The notes beneath the pieces were generated by a model. The model was given only the letters and a program-made list of their open reading frames with translations, had not been told where the DNA came from and did not search any database. The position numbers and the translations under genes were made by a program. A stretch of DNA of 9,067 nt, taken from contig JAKAPV010000114.1 in the NCBI GenBank assembly GCA_021806845.1, forward strand, positions 1-9,067, in the 5' to 3' direction. Positions 1 through 6,462 of this stretch are shown here, piece by piece (the first letter of the stretch is position 1; the number at the start of each line of letters is the position of its first letter). The DNA comes from Bacillota bacterium (GTDB taxonomy: Bacteria > Bacillota > Sulfobacillia > JAJZYS01 > JAJYTV01).

Positions 1-423
1 CGATCTAACCCGGCGTTCGGCAAGTACCACCGCACGTTCTGCCTCGTCTGCGAGGCACCGGTCGACGGGCCCCCGCCGCAGCTCGCCTGTCCGCGGGACC
101 CCAGGCATCGCGTGGTTCCCGGCGTGCTGGACCGCGCGAAGGCGATGCAGCGGGCGGTCTCGCGGCGGCACTACCCGGAATACCGGTACCAGCTGCCGCT
201 CGGGCTGCTGCCGGGTTTCGGGCCGGCGGCGCGCCGGCTGATCGCAGAGCACTTCGAGACAGAGCACAGGGCACTGCACGAGGCGAGTGAAGCAGCCTTA
301 CGCGCGGCGCTCGGCGCCGTGCGCACAGACGCGATCTTGGCGATGCGGCGGGGCGCCCTGCCGGCAACCCCAGGCGCGGGAGGCCGCTGGGGGCGCTTCG
401 CCGTGCCGCACGGCCCGAGCTAG
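1..423 (+). CDS. Endonuclease Q family protein (YqxK-like), C-terminal part
   Basis: The gene is open at the left edge; 140 residues and a TAG stop are visible. The fragment starts with a zinc-binding module: a KYHRTFC stretch, then Cys14-x2-Cys17 and a Cys-Pro at 30-31. A GV-x-D-R-A segment follows, and then a helix-hairpin-helix-like segment (LLPGFGP, about residues 66-72). It ends in a Gly-rich GAGGRWGRF tail. This order (zinc ribbon, GV.DR, PG.GP hairpin, Gly-rich end) is that of bacterial endonuclease Q/YqxK, whose N-terminal PHP-type nuclease domain would lie left of the window. EndoQ nicks DNA 5' of deaminated bases such as hypoxanthine and uracil. yqxK lies near spoIIM in Bacillus, which supports the call. 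The fourth zinc ligand, expected as CPxC, reads CPRD here. Family assignment is from remembered motifs and no alignment was run. Confidence 0.72.
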   Translation, partial: RSNPAFGKYHRTFCLVCEAPVDGPPPQLACPRDPRHRVVPGVLDRAKAMQRAVSRRHYPEYRYQLPLGLLPGFGPAARRLIAEHFETEHRALHEASEAALRAALGAVRTDAILAMRRGALPATPGAGGRWGRFAVPHGPS

Positions 424-436
424 GAATGCCGGCTTC

Positions 437-547
437 TTAGAGGCTGCGCAGGAGTTCCGCCAGCGACGACGGAATCTTCGTCCGCCAGCCGCTTCCCATC
501 GCCTGGAACGCGAAGGCATCCTCGTCGCGGAGGTTGTCATCCGCCGT
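437..547 (-). pseudogene. Coding-like 36-residue fragment without a start codon, possible gene remnant
   Basis: On the minus strand a frame reads 36 residues to a TAA stop with clear coding character: G/C-ending codons and a sensible mix of hydrophobic and charged residues. It contains D-D-x-x-x-D-E-D-A-F near its start and ends in a leucine-rich helix (SSLAELLRSL). The D-D...D-E-D-A-F pattern recalls the fourth HAD motif near the C-terminus of trehalose-6-phosphate phosphatases, but the match is short. The only internal ATG (about residue 17) would give a 20-residue peptide. Upstream, the frame passes through the 563-596 hairpin and reaches the stop of the HD-GYP gene, with which it is in frame. 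No ATG, GTG or TTG precedes the coding-like part. It may be the 3' end of a decayed gene, or chance in GC-rich DNA. No function is assigned. Confidence 0.25.
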
Positions 548-562
548 ATGTGCAGTACAGTG

Positions 563-596
563 CCGGAGCCCGGGGCCGTTGGGACCCGGGCTCCGG
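563..596. terminator. Strong hairpin between convergent genes, possible bidirectional terminator
   Basis: Perfect 12-bp arms CCGGAGCCCGGG and CCCGGGCTCCGG are separated by a 10-nt loop. The hairpin lies between the end of the endonuclease Q gene and the stop of the opposing HD-GYP gene, where a shared terminator would be expected. Neither strand has a T-tract next to the stem, so it is not a standard intrinsic terminator. It could still stall polymerase or protect 3' ends. Confidence 0.45.
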
Positions 597-619
597 GCTG
601 ACAGTGCATGTCCGAGCGG

Positions 620-3298
620 TCAGCGCGGGCCGGGGGTGCGCCGCGTCGCTGCGACGACTTCGTTGCCGCCGCGGCGCAGTGCGCGGTACATCGCGTCGTC
701 GGCGGCTGCCAGAAGGTCCGGAAGGTATTGACCGTCGTCCGGCAGTGACGCCACTCCGACGGAGATGCTGAGCTGTCCGATAGGTTGCGCCGTGCGCGCG
801 AGATCCGCGCGGATCCTCTCCGCGACGAGAAGTGCGCCGACCTTCGCCGTCTCCGGAAGCACGAGCATGTATTCCCCGCCGTCGCGGCGGCCGGCGACGT
901 CTTCCGTGCGGCACGTCTGGTGCAGGAGCCGCGCCACCGTACGCAGGGCCTCCTCGGAAACCTGCCTGCCCTGGCGGTGCAGATCTGCGAACTGGTCGAG
1001 ATGGATGGTGAGCAGGGATACGGCCTTGGTGTGGCGCGTCGCACGGGCGAACTCGCGCTCGGCGGCGTCGAAGAGCGCGCGCTGGTTGCTGAGGCCGGTG
1101 AGCTGGTCGGTCAATGCGAGGCGCTGGATCTCGACATCGTGCCGGGCGCGCTCGACGGTGAAGGAGACCAGCATGGCGAAGGCTTCGAGGACACTGCGCA
1201 CCGCGTCGGGGAAGGCGTCGGGCTCGGGACTCCCCACATCCAGCACGCCGAGGACCGTGCCGTCGAGGGAGAGCGGCAACGCCAGCTCCGAGCGCAGCGG
1301 GTACTGGGGCGCGTTGCCCTCGATATCCCTCGCGTAGTAAGGCGTCGCCGACTCGAGCACGCGGCCGACCACGAGTCCTTGATCCGACGAGAGCAGGCTT
1401 CCGTCCGCCGCGCCATAGCCGCGGTGGGCGGCAAGCTGCATCTGCCCAGCGGATGGTTCGGAAAGCAGGATGGCGCAGGAGGGGTAGCCGAAGCGCCGTT
1501 GGATCTCCGCGACGACCGCGTCCAGCGCTGTCGGCAGGTCCTCCGCGCGCAGCACGGATCCTGCCATCCGGGCGAAAGACATCAGGAGCTCTCCGCCCGG
1601 CAGGAGGAGCGGCGCGGACTCGCCAGCAGCCGTTTCCGGCACATCCTGGGGCACGCTGCGCACCGGAGTGCGTTCAGCCTCCGGCAGCCGCTCCAACGCT
1701 TCGACGACCGAGGGGTCGAACTGGCTGCCACGGTTGCGCTGGATCTCCGCGAGCGCCTCTGCGGTCGACATCGCGCGGCGGTAGGGCCGGTCGTTCGTCA
1801 TCGCGTCGTAGGCGTCCGCCACGGCAAAGATGCGTGCCAAGAGGGGGATTTCGTCGCCCTTCAGGCCCATGGGGTAGCCTTTGCCGTCGTAGCGCTCGTG
1901 GTGGAAGCGCACGACGTCCAGTGACCGTGAGAGGAACAGAAGGCGCTGCAGGAGTGCGTAGCCCTGTTCGGGATGGCGCTGCATCAGCTTCCATTCGTCC
2001 GGCGACAGCGGTCCGGGCTTGCGCAGGACCGCGTCCGGGACCCCGATCTTGCCGAGGTCGTGCACGTACGCCCCCCACTCGAGGTGCATGAGTTCCTCCT
2101 GGCTGAGCCCGAGCTGACGCCCAAGCGAGACGGCGAGGCTGACCACCCGCTCGGTGTGGCCCATCGTCTCCTCGTCGCGGAGTTCCAAGGCGTCCCCGAG
2201 CACCGCCAGCGTGGCGCCGTACGTCTCGCTGAGCTGGCGCGTCTGCGCCGCCGCCTGCTCGTGCAGGGCCGCGAGGTCGCGCACCTGGCGCCGGGTGGCG
2301 GTCAGGAGATGCGTGCGGTCGAACGCCAGGGCGCTCTGGTCCGCGGCGAGCGAGAGGAAGCGCACATCGCGCTCCGTGAAGCGTACGGGATCCTGCGTGC
2401 CGGCGATCAGGAGTCCGACCAGCTTGCCGGCGACGGCCATCGGCACGGCGGCGACCGCCCGCATTCCCGCCTGCCTTGCGAGGTCTGGGACGCTCGCGTC
2501 CCGCAAAACCGCAGCCTTCAGGTCGCGGGCGGCGGCGGCGAGCGGATCGGCGCGATCGTCGACGGGGATGCGATAGCGCCCGGACCGGTCCCCGAGGCCG
2601 GTGGACGCGCGCAAGACCAGGGTGCGCGACGGCGGCTCGAAGGTGAGCACCCCGATCAGCGGGGAGGGGAAGGTCTCCGAGAGGATGCGCACGGTCTCTA
2701 TCGCGATCTGCCCCACATCCAGGAGGCCGAGCAGTTTGGACGTCAGCGCTAGCATGGCGGCCTGTTCGGTCGCCTCGCGGTCCTGGTCGTCGGCAGAGCC
2801 CGGGCGCTTGAGCCTGAGCCCGATCATGCGGCCCGCCGCTTCGAGCACCGCGGACTGCGCGCTGGTCAGCTGCTCCTCGCGCGGCACGGCGATGTTCAGC
2901 AAGCCCAGCACCTGATCGCCGTCCCTGAGGACGGCCGTCGCGTGGTGCCGGAGTCCCGCATTGTCGCCGCTGGCAAGTTCCAGGCGATCGCAGGTGATGA
3001 TGCGCGGCGCCTCGAGGCCGCCACGGAGCTGCATGCTCTGGCAGCGACAGGGTGTCCAGCGCAGGGCAGAAAAGTCGTTTGCGGAAAGTGCGGGCGGGAG
3101 GCCCCGAACCGCGGCCAGCTCCTGCCCTCCGCTCGCGGTGTGGAGCGTGATCCAGCCCGTATTGGTGGAGAAAAGGCGGCATAGCACTTCAAGGGCTCCG
3201 TTGAGGACGGCCGCCTGACCGGTGGACCGGCCAAGCTGCTCCGATAGGGCTAGCAGCGTTTCCAGCGCGGCCTGTGGCGCAGCGGACTCCGGGCCCAA
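620..3298 (-). CDS. GAF-GAF-HD-GYP-GAF-GGDEF signalling protein (c-di-GMP phosphodiesterase with degenerate cyclase domain)
   Basis: This is an 892-residue cytoplasmic protein with no obvious signal peptide or membrane segment. Approximate domains are GAF 11-165, GAF 175-330, a linker helix 330-360, HD-GYP 360-540, GAF 572-720 and GGDEF 725-882. The HD-GYP domain keeps its hallmarks: His381, YVHDLGKIGVPD (411-422), RHPEQG, HHERYDGKGYP (466-476), DAYDAMT (495-501) and RPYRRAM. It should hydrolyse c-di-GMP. The GGDEF domain reads DGGEY (806-810) in place of GGDEF. Its first metal-binding Asp is His766 and the IND region is degenerate, while RTED (797-800) keeps the RxxD I-site at the usual five-residue spacing. 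The first GAF has a C-x-C pair (84, 86) and Cys103. The TTG start is weakly supported: the only Shine-Dalgarno lies 17 nt upstream, better placed for an in-frame ATT at 3310. It is divergent from spoIIM. The ligands sensed are unknown. Confidence 0.93.
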   Translation of the reverse strand: MGPESAAPQAALETLLALSEQLGRSTGQAAVLNGALEVLCRLFSTNTGWITLHTASGGQELAAVRGLPPALSANDFSALRWTPCRCQSMQLRGGLEAPRIITCDRLELASGDNAGLRHHATAVLRDGDQVLGLLNIAVPREEQLTSAQSAVLEAAGRMIGLRLKRPGSADDQDREATEQAAMLALTSKLLGLLDVGQIAIETVRILSETFPSPLIGVLTFEPPSRTLVLRASTGLGDRSGRYRIPVDDRADPLAAAARDLKAAVLRDASVPDLARQAGMRAVAAVPMAVAGKLVGLLIAGTQDPVRFTERDVRFLSLAADQSALAFDRTHLLTATRRQVRDLAALHEQAAAQTRQLSETYGATLAVLGDALELRDEETMGHTERVVSLAVSLGRQLGLSQEELMHLEWGAYVHDLGKIGVPDAVLRKPGPLSPDEWKLMQRHPEQGYALLQRLLFLSRSLDVVRFHHERYDGKGYPMGLKGDEIPLLARIFAVADAYDAMTNDRPYRRAMSTAEALAEIQRNRGSQFDPSVVEALERLPEAERTPVRSVPQDVPETAAGESAPLLLPGGELLMSFARMAGSVLRAEDLPTALDAVVAEIQRRFGYPSCAILLSEPSAGQMQLAAHRGYGAADGSLLSSDQGLVVGRVLESATPYYARDIEGNAPQYPLRSELALPLSLDGTVLGVLDVGSPEPDAFPDAVRSVLEAFAMLVSFTVERARHDVEIQRLALTDQLTGLSNQRALFDAAEREFARATRHTKAVSLLTIHLDQFADLHRQGRQVSEEALRTVARLLHQTCRTEDVAGRRDGGEYMLVLPETAKVGALLVAERIRADLARTAQPIGQLSISVGVASLPDDGQYLPDLLAAADDAMYRALRRGGNEVVAATRRTPGPR

Positions 3299-3315
3299 CG
3301 CTTCGGGAATTGCGG

Positions 3316-3322
3316 CTCACCT
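3316..3322 (-). promoter_or_regulatory. Shine-Dalgarno upstream of the HD-GYP gene, oddly spaced
   Basis: The minus strand reads AGGTGAG, a good anti-16S match. It lies 17 nt from the TTG at 3298 but only 5 nt from an in-frame ATT (3310-3308). An in-frame TGA overlaps the motif, so no start further upstream is possible. Either translation begins at a rare AUU, adding four residues, or at TTG with poor spacing. Confidence 0.45.
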
Positions 3323-3340
3323 CATTGCTTTGCTGCGGAC

Positions 3341-3367
3341 CCTGCCCGGCGCGAAGTACCGGGCAGG
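3341..3367. repeat. Interrupted palindrome in the divergent intergenic region
   Basis: The arms CCTGCCCGG and CCGGGCAGG (9 bp, perfect) flank a 9-nt spacer. It lies about 43 bp upstream of the HD-GYP start and about 180 bp upstream of spoIIM. No T-tract follows on either strand, so a terminator is unlikely. It could be an operator for a dimeric regulator or a 5'-leader hairpin of the minus-strand transcript. The rest of 3299-3549 shows no open frame with coding character. Confidence 0.35.
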
Positions 3368-3503
3368 TCGGTGCACGCCGGGGGCGTAGAGGAAACCGCG
3401 GCCGGCTCCAGGCAAGGAAGCAATGGCAGCCAAGGGTACCAAATCACGCCCTCTTTCGCCAATTTTCGCCGCGACTCCTGCACACCGGAACGCAGCAGGT
3501 GGA

Positions 3504-3530
3504 CATATCCTGGAGATTTGGCCATAGCCT
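3504..3530 (+). promoter_or_regulatory. Candidate sigma-E-type promoter for spoIIM
   Basis: A -35-like CATATC (3504-3509) is followed by a 13-nt spacer and a -10-like CATAGCCT (3523-3530). The sigma-E consensus is about ATATT and CATACAnT with similar spacing. The mother-cell role of spoIIM in Bacillus makes this promoter class the expected one. The predicted start site, near 3537, would leave a leader barely long enough for the Shine-Dalgarno sequence, which weakens the call. Confidence 0.33.
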
Positions 3531-3536
3531 CTTCGA

Positions 3537-3544
3537 TGGAGGGG
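3537..3544 (+). promoter_or_regulatory. Shine-Dalgarno deciding the spoIIM start
   Basis: GGAGGGGA-type sequence ends six to eight bases before the in-frame TTG at 3550. It selects this TTG over longer in-frame extensions, whose upstream residues are Arg/Pro-rich and unlike SpoIIM. Confidence 0.65.
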
Positions 3545-3549
3545 AAGCC

Positions 3550-4185
3550 TTGCACCCGCTCAGGTCCTACTTCGAAGTCGCGCGCTCGCGGGTCATGCGC
3601 CGGATGGGCTGGTACGCCGCCGCGACTGCGTGGCTCGCGCTGACCATCGCGTTCGGCGCCTATGCGGCCGGACAGATGAGCGCTCTGCAGCACGCCGACC
3701 TCTTGGCCTATCTCGGCGGCTTTTTGACGAGCCTGCATGGAGGACTGCCACCTGGTCCGCAGCTCATGCGCGCCGCCATCTTCGGCGACGGCCGCCTCGT
3801 CCTGCTCGGATGGCTGCTCGCGCTCAGCCTCATCGGTGTCTTCCTCAGCTGGATCTCCCTGGGCGTCAAAGGGTTTGCGGTGGGGTTCAGCGGCGCGTTC
3901 CTGCTGTCGGAGCTCGGCGGGCGCGGATTCGCACTGCTCGTGCTGGGCGTGCTGCCGCCGGCGCTGATCGTCCTTCCGAGCCTCATGCTGCTCTGCGAGG
4001 CAGCGATGACCTACGTCGCGGAATTCTATCACGCGCGCTGGCGCGGACCCGCCATCGCGCAGGCGCTCGTGCGCTTCGCCGGGGCCGGCGGACTCTCGCT
4101 CGCGGGCATCGTCCTTGCGGCCATCGTCGAAGCGTACATCAGCCCCCTTGCCCTGCACCTCCTCTGGCCGTATGTTGGGAGTTGA
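3550..4185 (+). CDS. spoIIM: Stage II sporulation protein M (engulfment membrane protein)
   Basis: SpoIIM is the multi-pass membrane partner of SpoIID and SpoIIP. This complex remodels septal peptidoglycan so that the mother-cell membrane can engulf the forespore. With the TTG start the protein has 211 residues, close to the roughly 214 of Bacillus. About five hydrophobic segments are visible, near residues 21-41, 83-101, 105-122, 126-148 and 178-200. The conserved LGVKGFAVGFSGAFLLSE-type stretch (104-121) is characteristic of SpoIIM. A basic N-terminus (RSRVMRRM) precedes the first segment, placing it inside. An open frame extends upstream to 3274, but the added residues are low-complexity and lack homologous character. 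ald begins 26 nt downstream, suggesting one transcript. A sigma-E-like promoter lies just upstream. Confidence 0.92.
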   Translation: MHPLRSYFEVARSRVMRRMGWYAAATAWLALTIAFGAYAAGQMSALQHADLLAYLGGFLTSLHGGLPPGPQLMRAAIFGDGRLVLLGWLLALSLIGVFLSWISLGVKGFAVGFSGAFLLSELGGRGFALLVLGVLPPALIVLPSLMLLCEAAMTYVAEFYHARWRGPAIAQALVRFAGAGGLSLAGIVLAAIVEAYISPLALHLLWPYVGS

Positions 4186-4211
4186 GCGGACAAGGAAGGA
4201 AGTGCACCTCC

Positions 4212-5333
4212 GTGATCATCGGGCTTCTCAAGGAGATCAAGGCGGATGAGAACCGCGTTGGTCTCACTCCTGCCGGCGTGCGGATCCTCGCAGGCGCAGG
4301 CCACAAGGTCATCGTCGAGCAGGGAGCCGGAGTCGGGTCGGGTTTCCCCGACAGCGAATACGCTGAGTTCGGTGCCCGCATCGAGGCTGACAAGCGGCGC
4401 ATCGCACAAGAGGCAGACATCATCGTCAAGGTGAAGGAGCCGCTGCCGGAGGAGTACGACATCTTCCGCAGCGGCCAACTCCTGTATACGTACCTGCACC
4501 TCGCCCCGGCGCGCGAGCTCACCGAGGCTCTCTTGCGGCAGGGCGTCATCGGCATCGCCTACGAGACGGTACAGCTGGCTGACGGTTCGCTTCCCCTCCT
4601 GACGCCGATGAGCGAGGTCGCCGGCAGGATGGCGACCCAGATCGGCGCGCACTGCCTGGAGAAGGCGCACGGCGGCAGCGGCGTGCTGCTCGGCGGCGTG
4701 CCGGGCGTGCTGCCCGCCCATGTGGTCGTGCTGGGAGGCGGCACGGTGGGCCAGAACGCCGCCCAGATCGCGATCGGCATGGGAGCGCGCGTCACCGTGC
4801 TCGACCTCTCCGCCGCGCGGCTGCGCTACCTCGACGATCTCTACCGCGGACGCCTGCAGACCCTGATCTCGAACGAGCACAACATCGCGGAGCAGGTTGC
4901 TGACGCCGATCTCCTGATCGGCGCCGTGCTGATCCCTGGAGCCCGGGCGCCGAAGCTCGTATCGCAGCAGATGGTGCAGTCGATGCGCCAGGGATCCGTC
5001 ATCGTCGACGTCGCCATCGACCAGGGCGGCTCGATCGAGACGATCGACCGGATCACCACGCACTCGAACCCGACCTACGAGCGTTACGGCGTGCTGCACT
5101 ACTCGGTCGCCAACATGCCGGGCGCGGTCCCCCGCACCTCGACGCTGGCGCTCACAAACGTCACGCTCCCGTACCTGCTCAAGATCGCGAACCTCGGCCT
5201 CAAGGAGGCCGTGCGCCAGGATCCCGCGCTGTTGCGCGGCGTCAACACCTACGAGGGCAAGCTCACCTACGAGGCCGTCGGTCGCGCCCACAACATCGAA
5301 ACGACGCCGATCGCGTCGATCCTCGGCTTCTGA
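4212..5333 (+). CDS. ald: Alanine dehydrogenase
   Basis: Alanine dehydrogenase (EC 1.4.1.1) catalyses reversible NAD-dependent oxidative deamination of L-alanine to pyruvate and ammonium. The protein has 373 residues, normal for the family. It opens with the signature MIIGLLKEIKADENRVGLTP. Expected active-site residues are in place: Arg15, Lys75 (IVKVKEP), His96 (TYLHLAP) and Asp270 (VDVAIDQGG). The NAD-binding Rossmann loop is GGGTVG (175-180), with Asp198 (VLDLS) to bind the ribose. It ends in the typical GVNTYEGKLTYEAV region. The start chosen is GTG at 4212, because all upstream in-frame sequence is a shadow of spoIIM. An AAGGAAGG stretch lies about 11 nt upstream of it. In B. subtilis ald (spoVN) is needed for normal sporulation, which fits its place directly behind spoIIM. 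Confidence 0.97.
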   Translation: MIIGLLKEIKADENRVGLTPAGVRILAGAGHKVIVEQGAGVGSGFPDSEYAEFGARIEADKRRIAQEADIIVKVKEPLPEEYDIFRSGQLLYTYLHLAPARELTEALLRQGVIGIAYETVQLADGSLPLLTPMSEVAGRMATQIGAHCLEKAHGGSGVLLGGVPGVLPAHVVVLGGGTVGQNAAQIAIGMGARVTVLDLSAARLRYLDDLYRGRLQTLISNEHNIAEQVADADLLIGAVLIPGARAPKLVSQQMVQSMRQGSVIVDVAIDQGGSIETIDRITTHSNPTYERYGVLHYSVANMPGAVPRTSTLALTNVTLPYLLKIANLGLKEAVRQDPALLRGVNTYEGKLTYEAVGRAHNIETTPIASILGF

Positions 5334-5352
5334 TTTCGGCGATCGCCGCATA

Positions 5353-5384
5353 CACATCGCTTGAGGGCCTCGGCCCGCGATGTG
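5353..5384 (+). terminator. Hairpin behind ald, possible terminator
   Basis: Outer arms CACATCGC (5353-5360) and GCGATGTG (5377-5384) pair perfectly. Within them GGGCC (5365-5369) and GGCCC (5372-5376) can form an inner stem, leaving a TTGA bulge. It begins 19 nt after the ald stop. A 12-nt palindrome, CGGCGATCGCCG, lies between stop and hairpin (5337-5348). No T-run follows, so efficiency is uncertain. The remaining gap to xerD contains smaller GC-rich inverted repeats near 5397-5431 but no coding sequence. Confidence 0.42.
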
Positions 5385-5511
5385 CGCCCACAGGACCCTG
5401 GCGGCCGGCACCAGGCCGTTCGCCGGGGCCTTTCGGCGCTGCTGTATAGAAGGACCAATTCCGGAACATCCTACGCGCAGAAGGCGATAAGCGGCGGGGG
5501 AGGCAAGGCCT

Positions 5512-6399
5512 GTGAGCGACTGGATCGCGGACTTCATCAACTACCTGAGCGTGGAGCGCGGACTTGCGCTCAACACACTCGAGTCGTATGGCCGCGACCT
5601 TCGCCAGTACGCGGAGTACCTCGGCGCGCAGGATTACCCCTCGCTCGATGCGGTGTCCCGGGAGACGATCGTCGGGTACCTCCTGCACCTGCAGGAGGAG
5701 GGCAAGGCCACAGCGACCATCGCGCGGCGTCTAGCCGCGCTGAAGGCGTTCTACCAGTATCTCGTTCGCGAGCGGCTGATGGCCGAAGATCCGACGACCA
5801 ACCTCGAGTCCCCCAAACTCGAGCGGCGTCTGCCGCGCGTGCTCTCCGTCGGAGAGGTAGAGCGCATGCTCCGCCAGCCGGATCCGCACCATCCCTCGGG
5901 CATGCGTGACCGCGCGATGCTCGAGCTTTTGTACGCAACGGGCATCCGGGTGTCTGAGCTCGTCTCGCTCAACCTCGGCGACGTCAACCTCGAACAGGCG
6001 TACCTGCGTTGCATTGGGAAGGGGCAGAAGGAGCGGCTCGTGCCGATCGGCTCCTTCGCGCTCGAGAGCCTGCGCCAGTATCTCGCCCACGCGCGCGGCC
6101 GGCTCGTGCGCAGTTCGCAGGAGCAGTGCCTGTTCGTCAACCACCATGGCCACCGCCTGACGCGGCAGGGATTCTGGAAGATCGTCAAGCGCTATTCGCA
6201 AGAGGCACAGATCGACCGCTCGATCACGCCGCACACGCTGCGGCATTCCTTTGCGACGCACCTTTTGGAGAACGGTGCGGACCTGCGCGCAGTGCAGGAG
6301 ATGCTCGGCCACGCCGACATCTCGACGACCCAGATCTATACGCACCTTACCCGCACCCGCCTCAAGGAGGTCTATACCCGCTCCCACCCGCGCGCCTAA
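5512..6399 (+). CDS. xerD: Tyrosine recombinase XerD
   Basis: This site-specific recombinase acts with XerC at dif to resolve chromosome dimers before septation. It has 295 residues, close to the 296 of B. subtilis RipX and 298 of E. coli XerD. The N-terminal SAM-like core-binding domain spans about residues 1-85, and the catalytic domain about 105-290. All catalytic residues are visible: Arg146 (ATGIRVSEL), Lys170 (GKGQKER), His241 and Arg244 (HTLRHSF), His267 (LGHADIST) and nucleophile Tyr276 (IYTHL). The GTG start has a GGGGGAGG Shine-Dalgarno at 5496-5503, eight nt away. XerD rather than XerC is inferred from its position between spoIIM and dacF, as for ripX in Bacillus. Unlike there, no fur precedes it, and neither a phosphopentomutase nor a purine phosphorylase gene follows. 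Confidence 0.95.
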   Translation: MSDWIADFINYLSVERGLALNTLESYGRDLRQYAEYLGAQDYPSLDAVSRETIVGYLLHLQEEGKATATIARRLAALKAFYQYLVRERLMAEDPTTNLESPKLERRLPRVLSVGEVERMLRQPDPHHPSGMRDRAMLELLYATGIRVSELVSLNLGDVNLEQAYLRCIGKGQKERLVPIGSFALESLRQYLAHARGRLVRSSQEQCLFVNHHGHRLTRQGFWKIVKRYSQEAQIDRSITPHTLRHSFATHLLENGADLRAVQEMLGHADISTTQIYTHLTRTRLKEVYTRSHPRA

Positions 6400-6462
6400 G
6401 ACGCGCGCATTACTCGCAGGCTCGCGAGGCGGACATGCTAGCGCCGAGGAGGTAATGCCCCC

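Noticed and set aside
785..1924. Plus-strand 379-residue open frame opposite the HD-GYP gene
   Set aside because: The opposite strand carries well-conserved HD-GYP, GAF and GGDEF motifs in this stretch. The plus-strand frame shows no motif and is typical antisense shadow in GC-rich DNA.
1674..3182. Minus-strand 502-residue open frame in another frame of the HD-GYP gene
   Set aside because: It is Arg/Pro/Gly-rich with no domain, and is a frame-shifted shadow of the real gene.
3323..3425. 8-bp inverted repeat CATTGCTT / AAGCAATG about 90 bp apart
   Set aside because: An 8-bp match at this distance is expected by chance, and no structure or regulator links the arms.
3630..4211. N-terminal extension of ald overlapping spoIIM
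   Set aside because: The extra residues are a shadow of the spoIIM frame. The family N-terminal signature begins exactly at the GTG at 4212.
5397..5431. Small GC-rich inverted repeats before xerD (CCTGG/CCAGG and AGGCC/GGCCT)
   Set aside because: Five-base arms in GC-rich DNA arise often. A short T-run follows only the second, so no separate terminator is called.
5445..5450. TATAGA as a sigma-A -10 for xerD
   Set aside because: No -35 at suitable spacing and no extended -10 TGn; a single hexamer match is not evidence.
4029..5540. Minus-strand 503-residue open frame opposite ald
   Set aside because: ald is complete with all active-site residues; the antisense frame has no recognisable content.
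6407..6440. Sigma-F/G-like promoter before dacF (GCATT and GGACATGCTA)
   Set aside because: The -10-like element is fair, but the -35-like element is 19 nt away instead of about 15. The start site would fall on the Shine-Dalgarno. Too weak to list.
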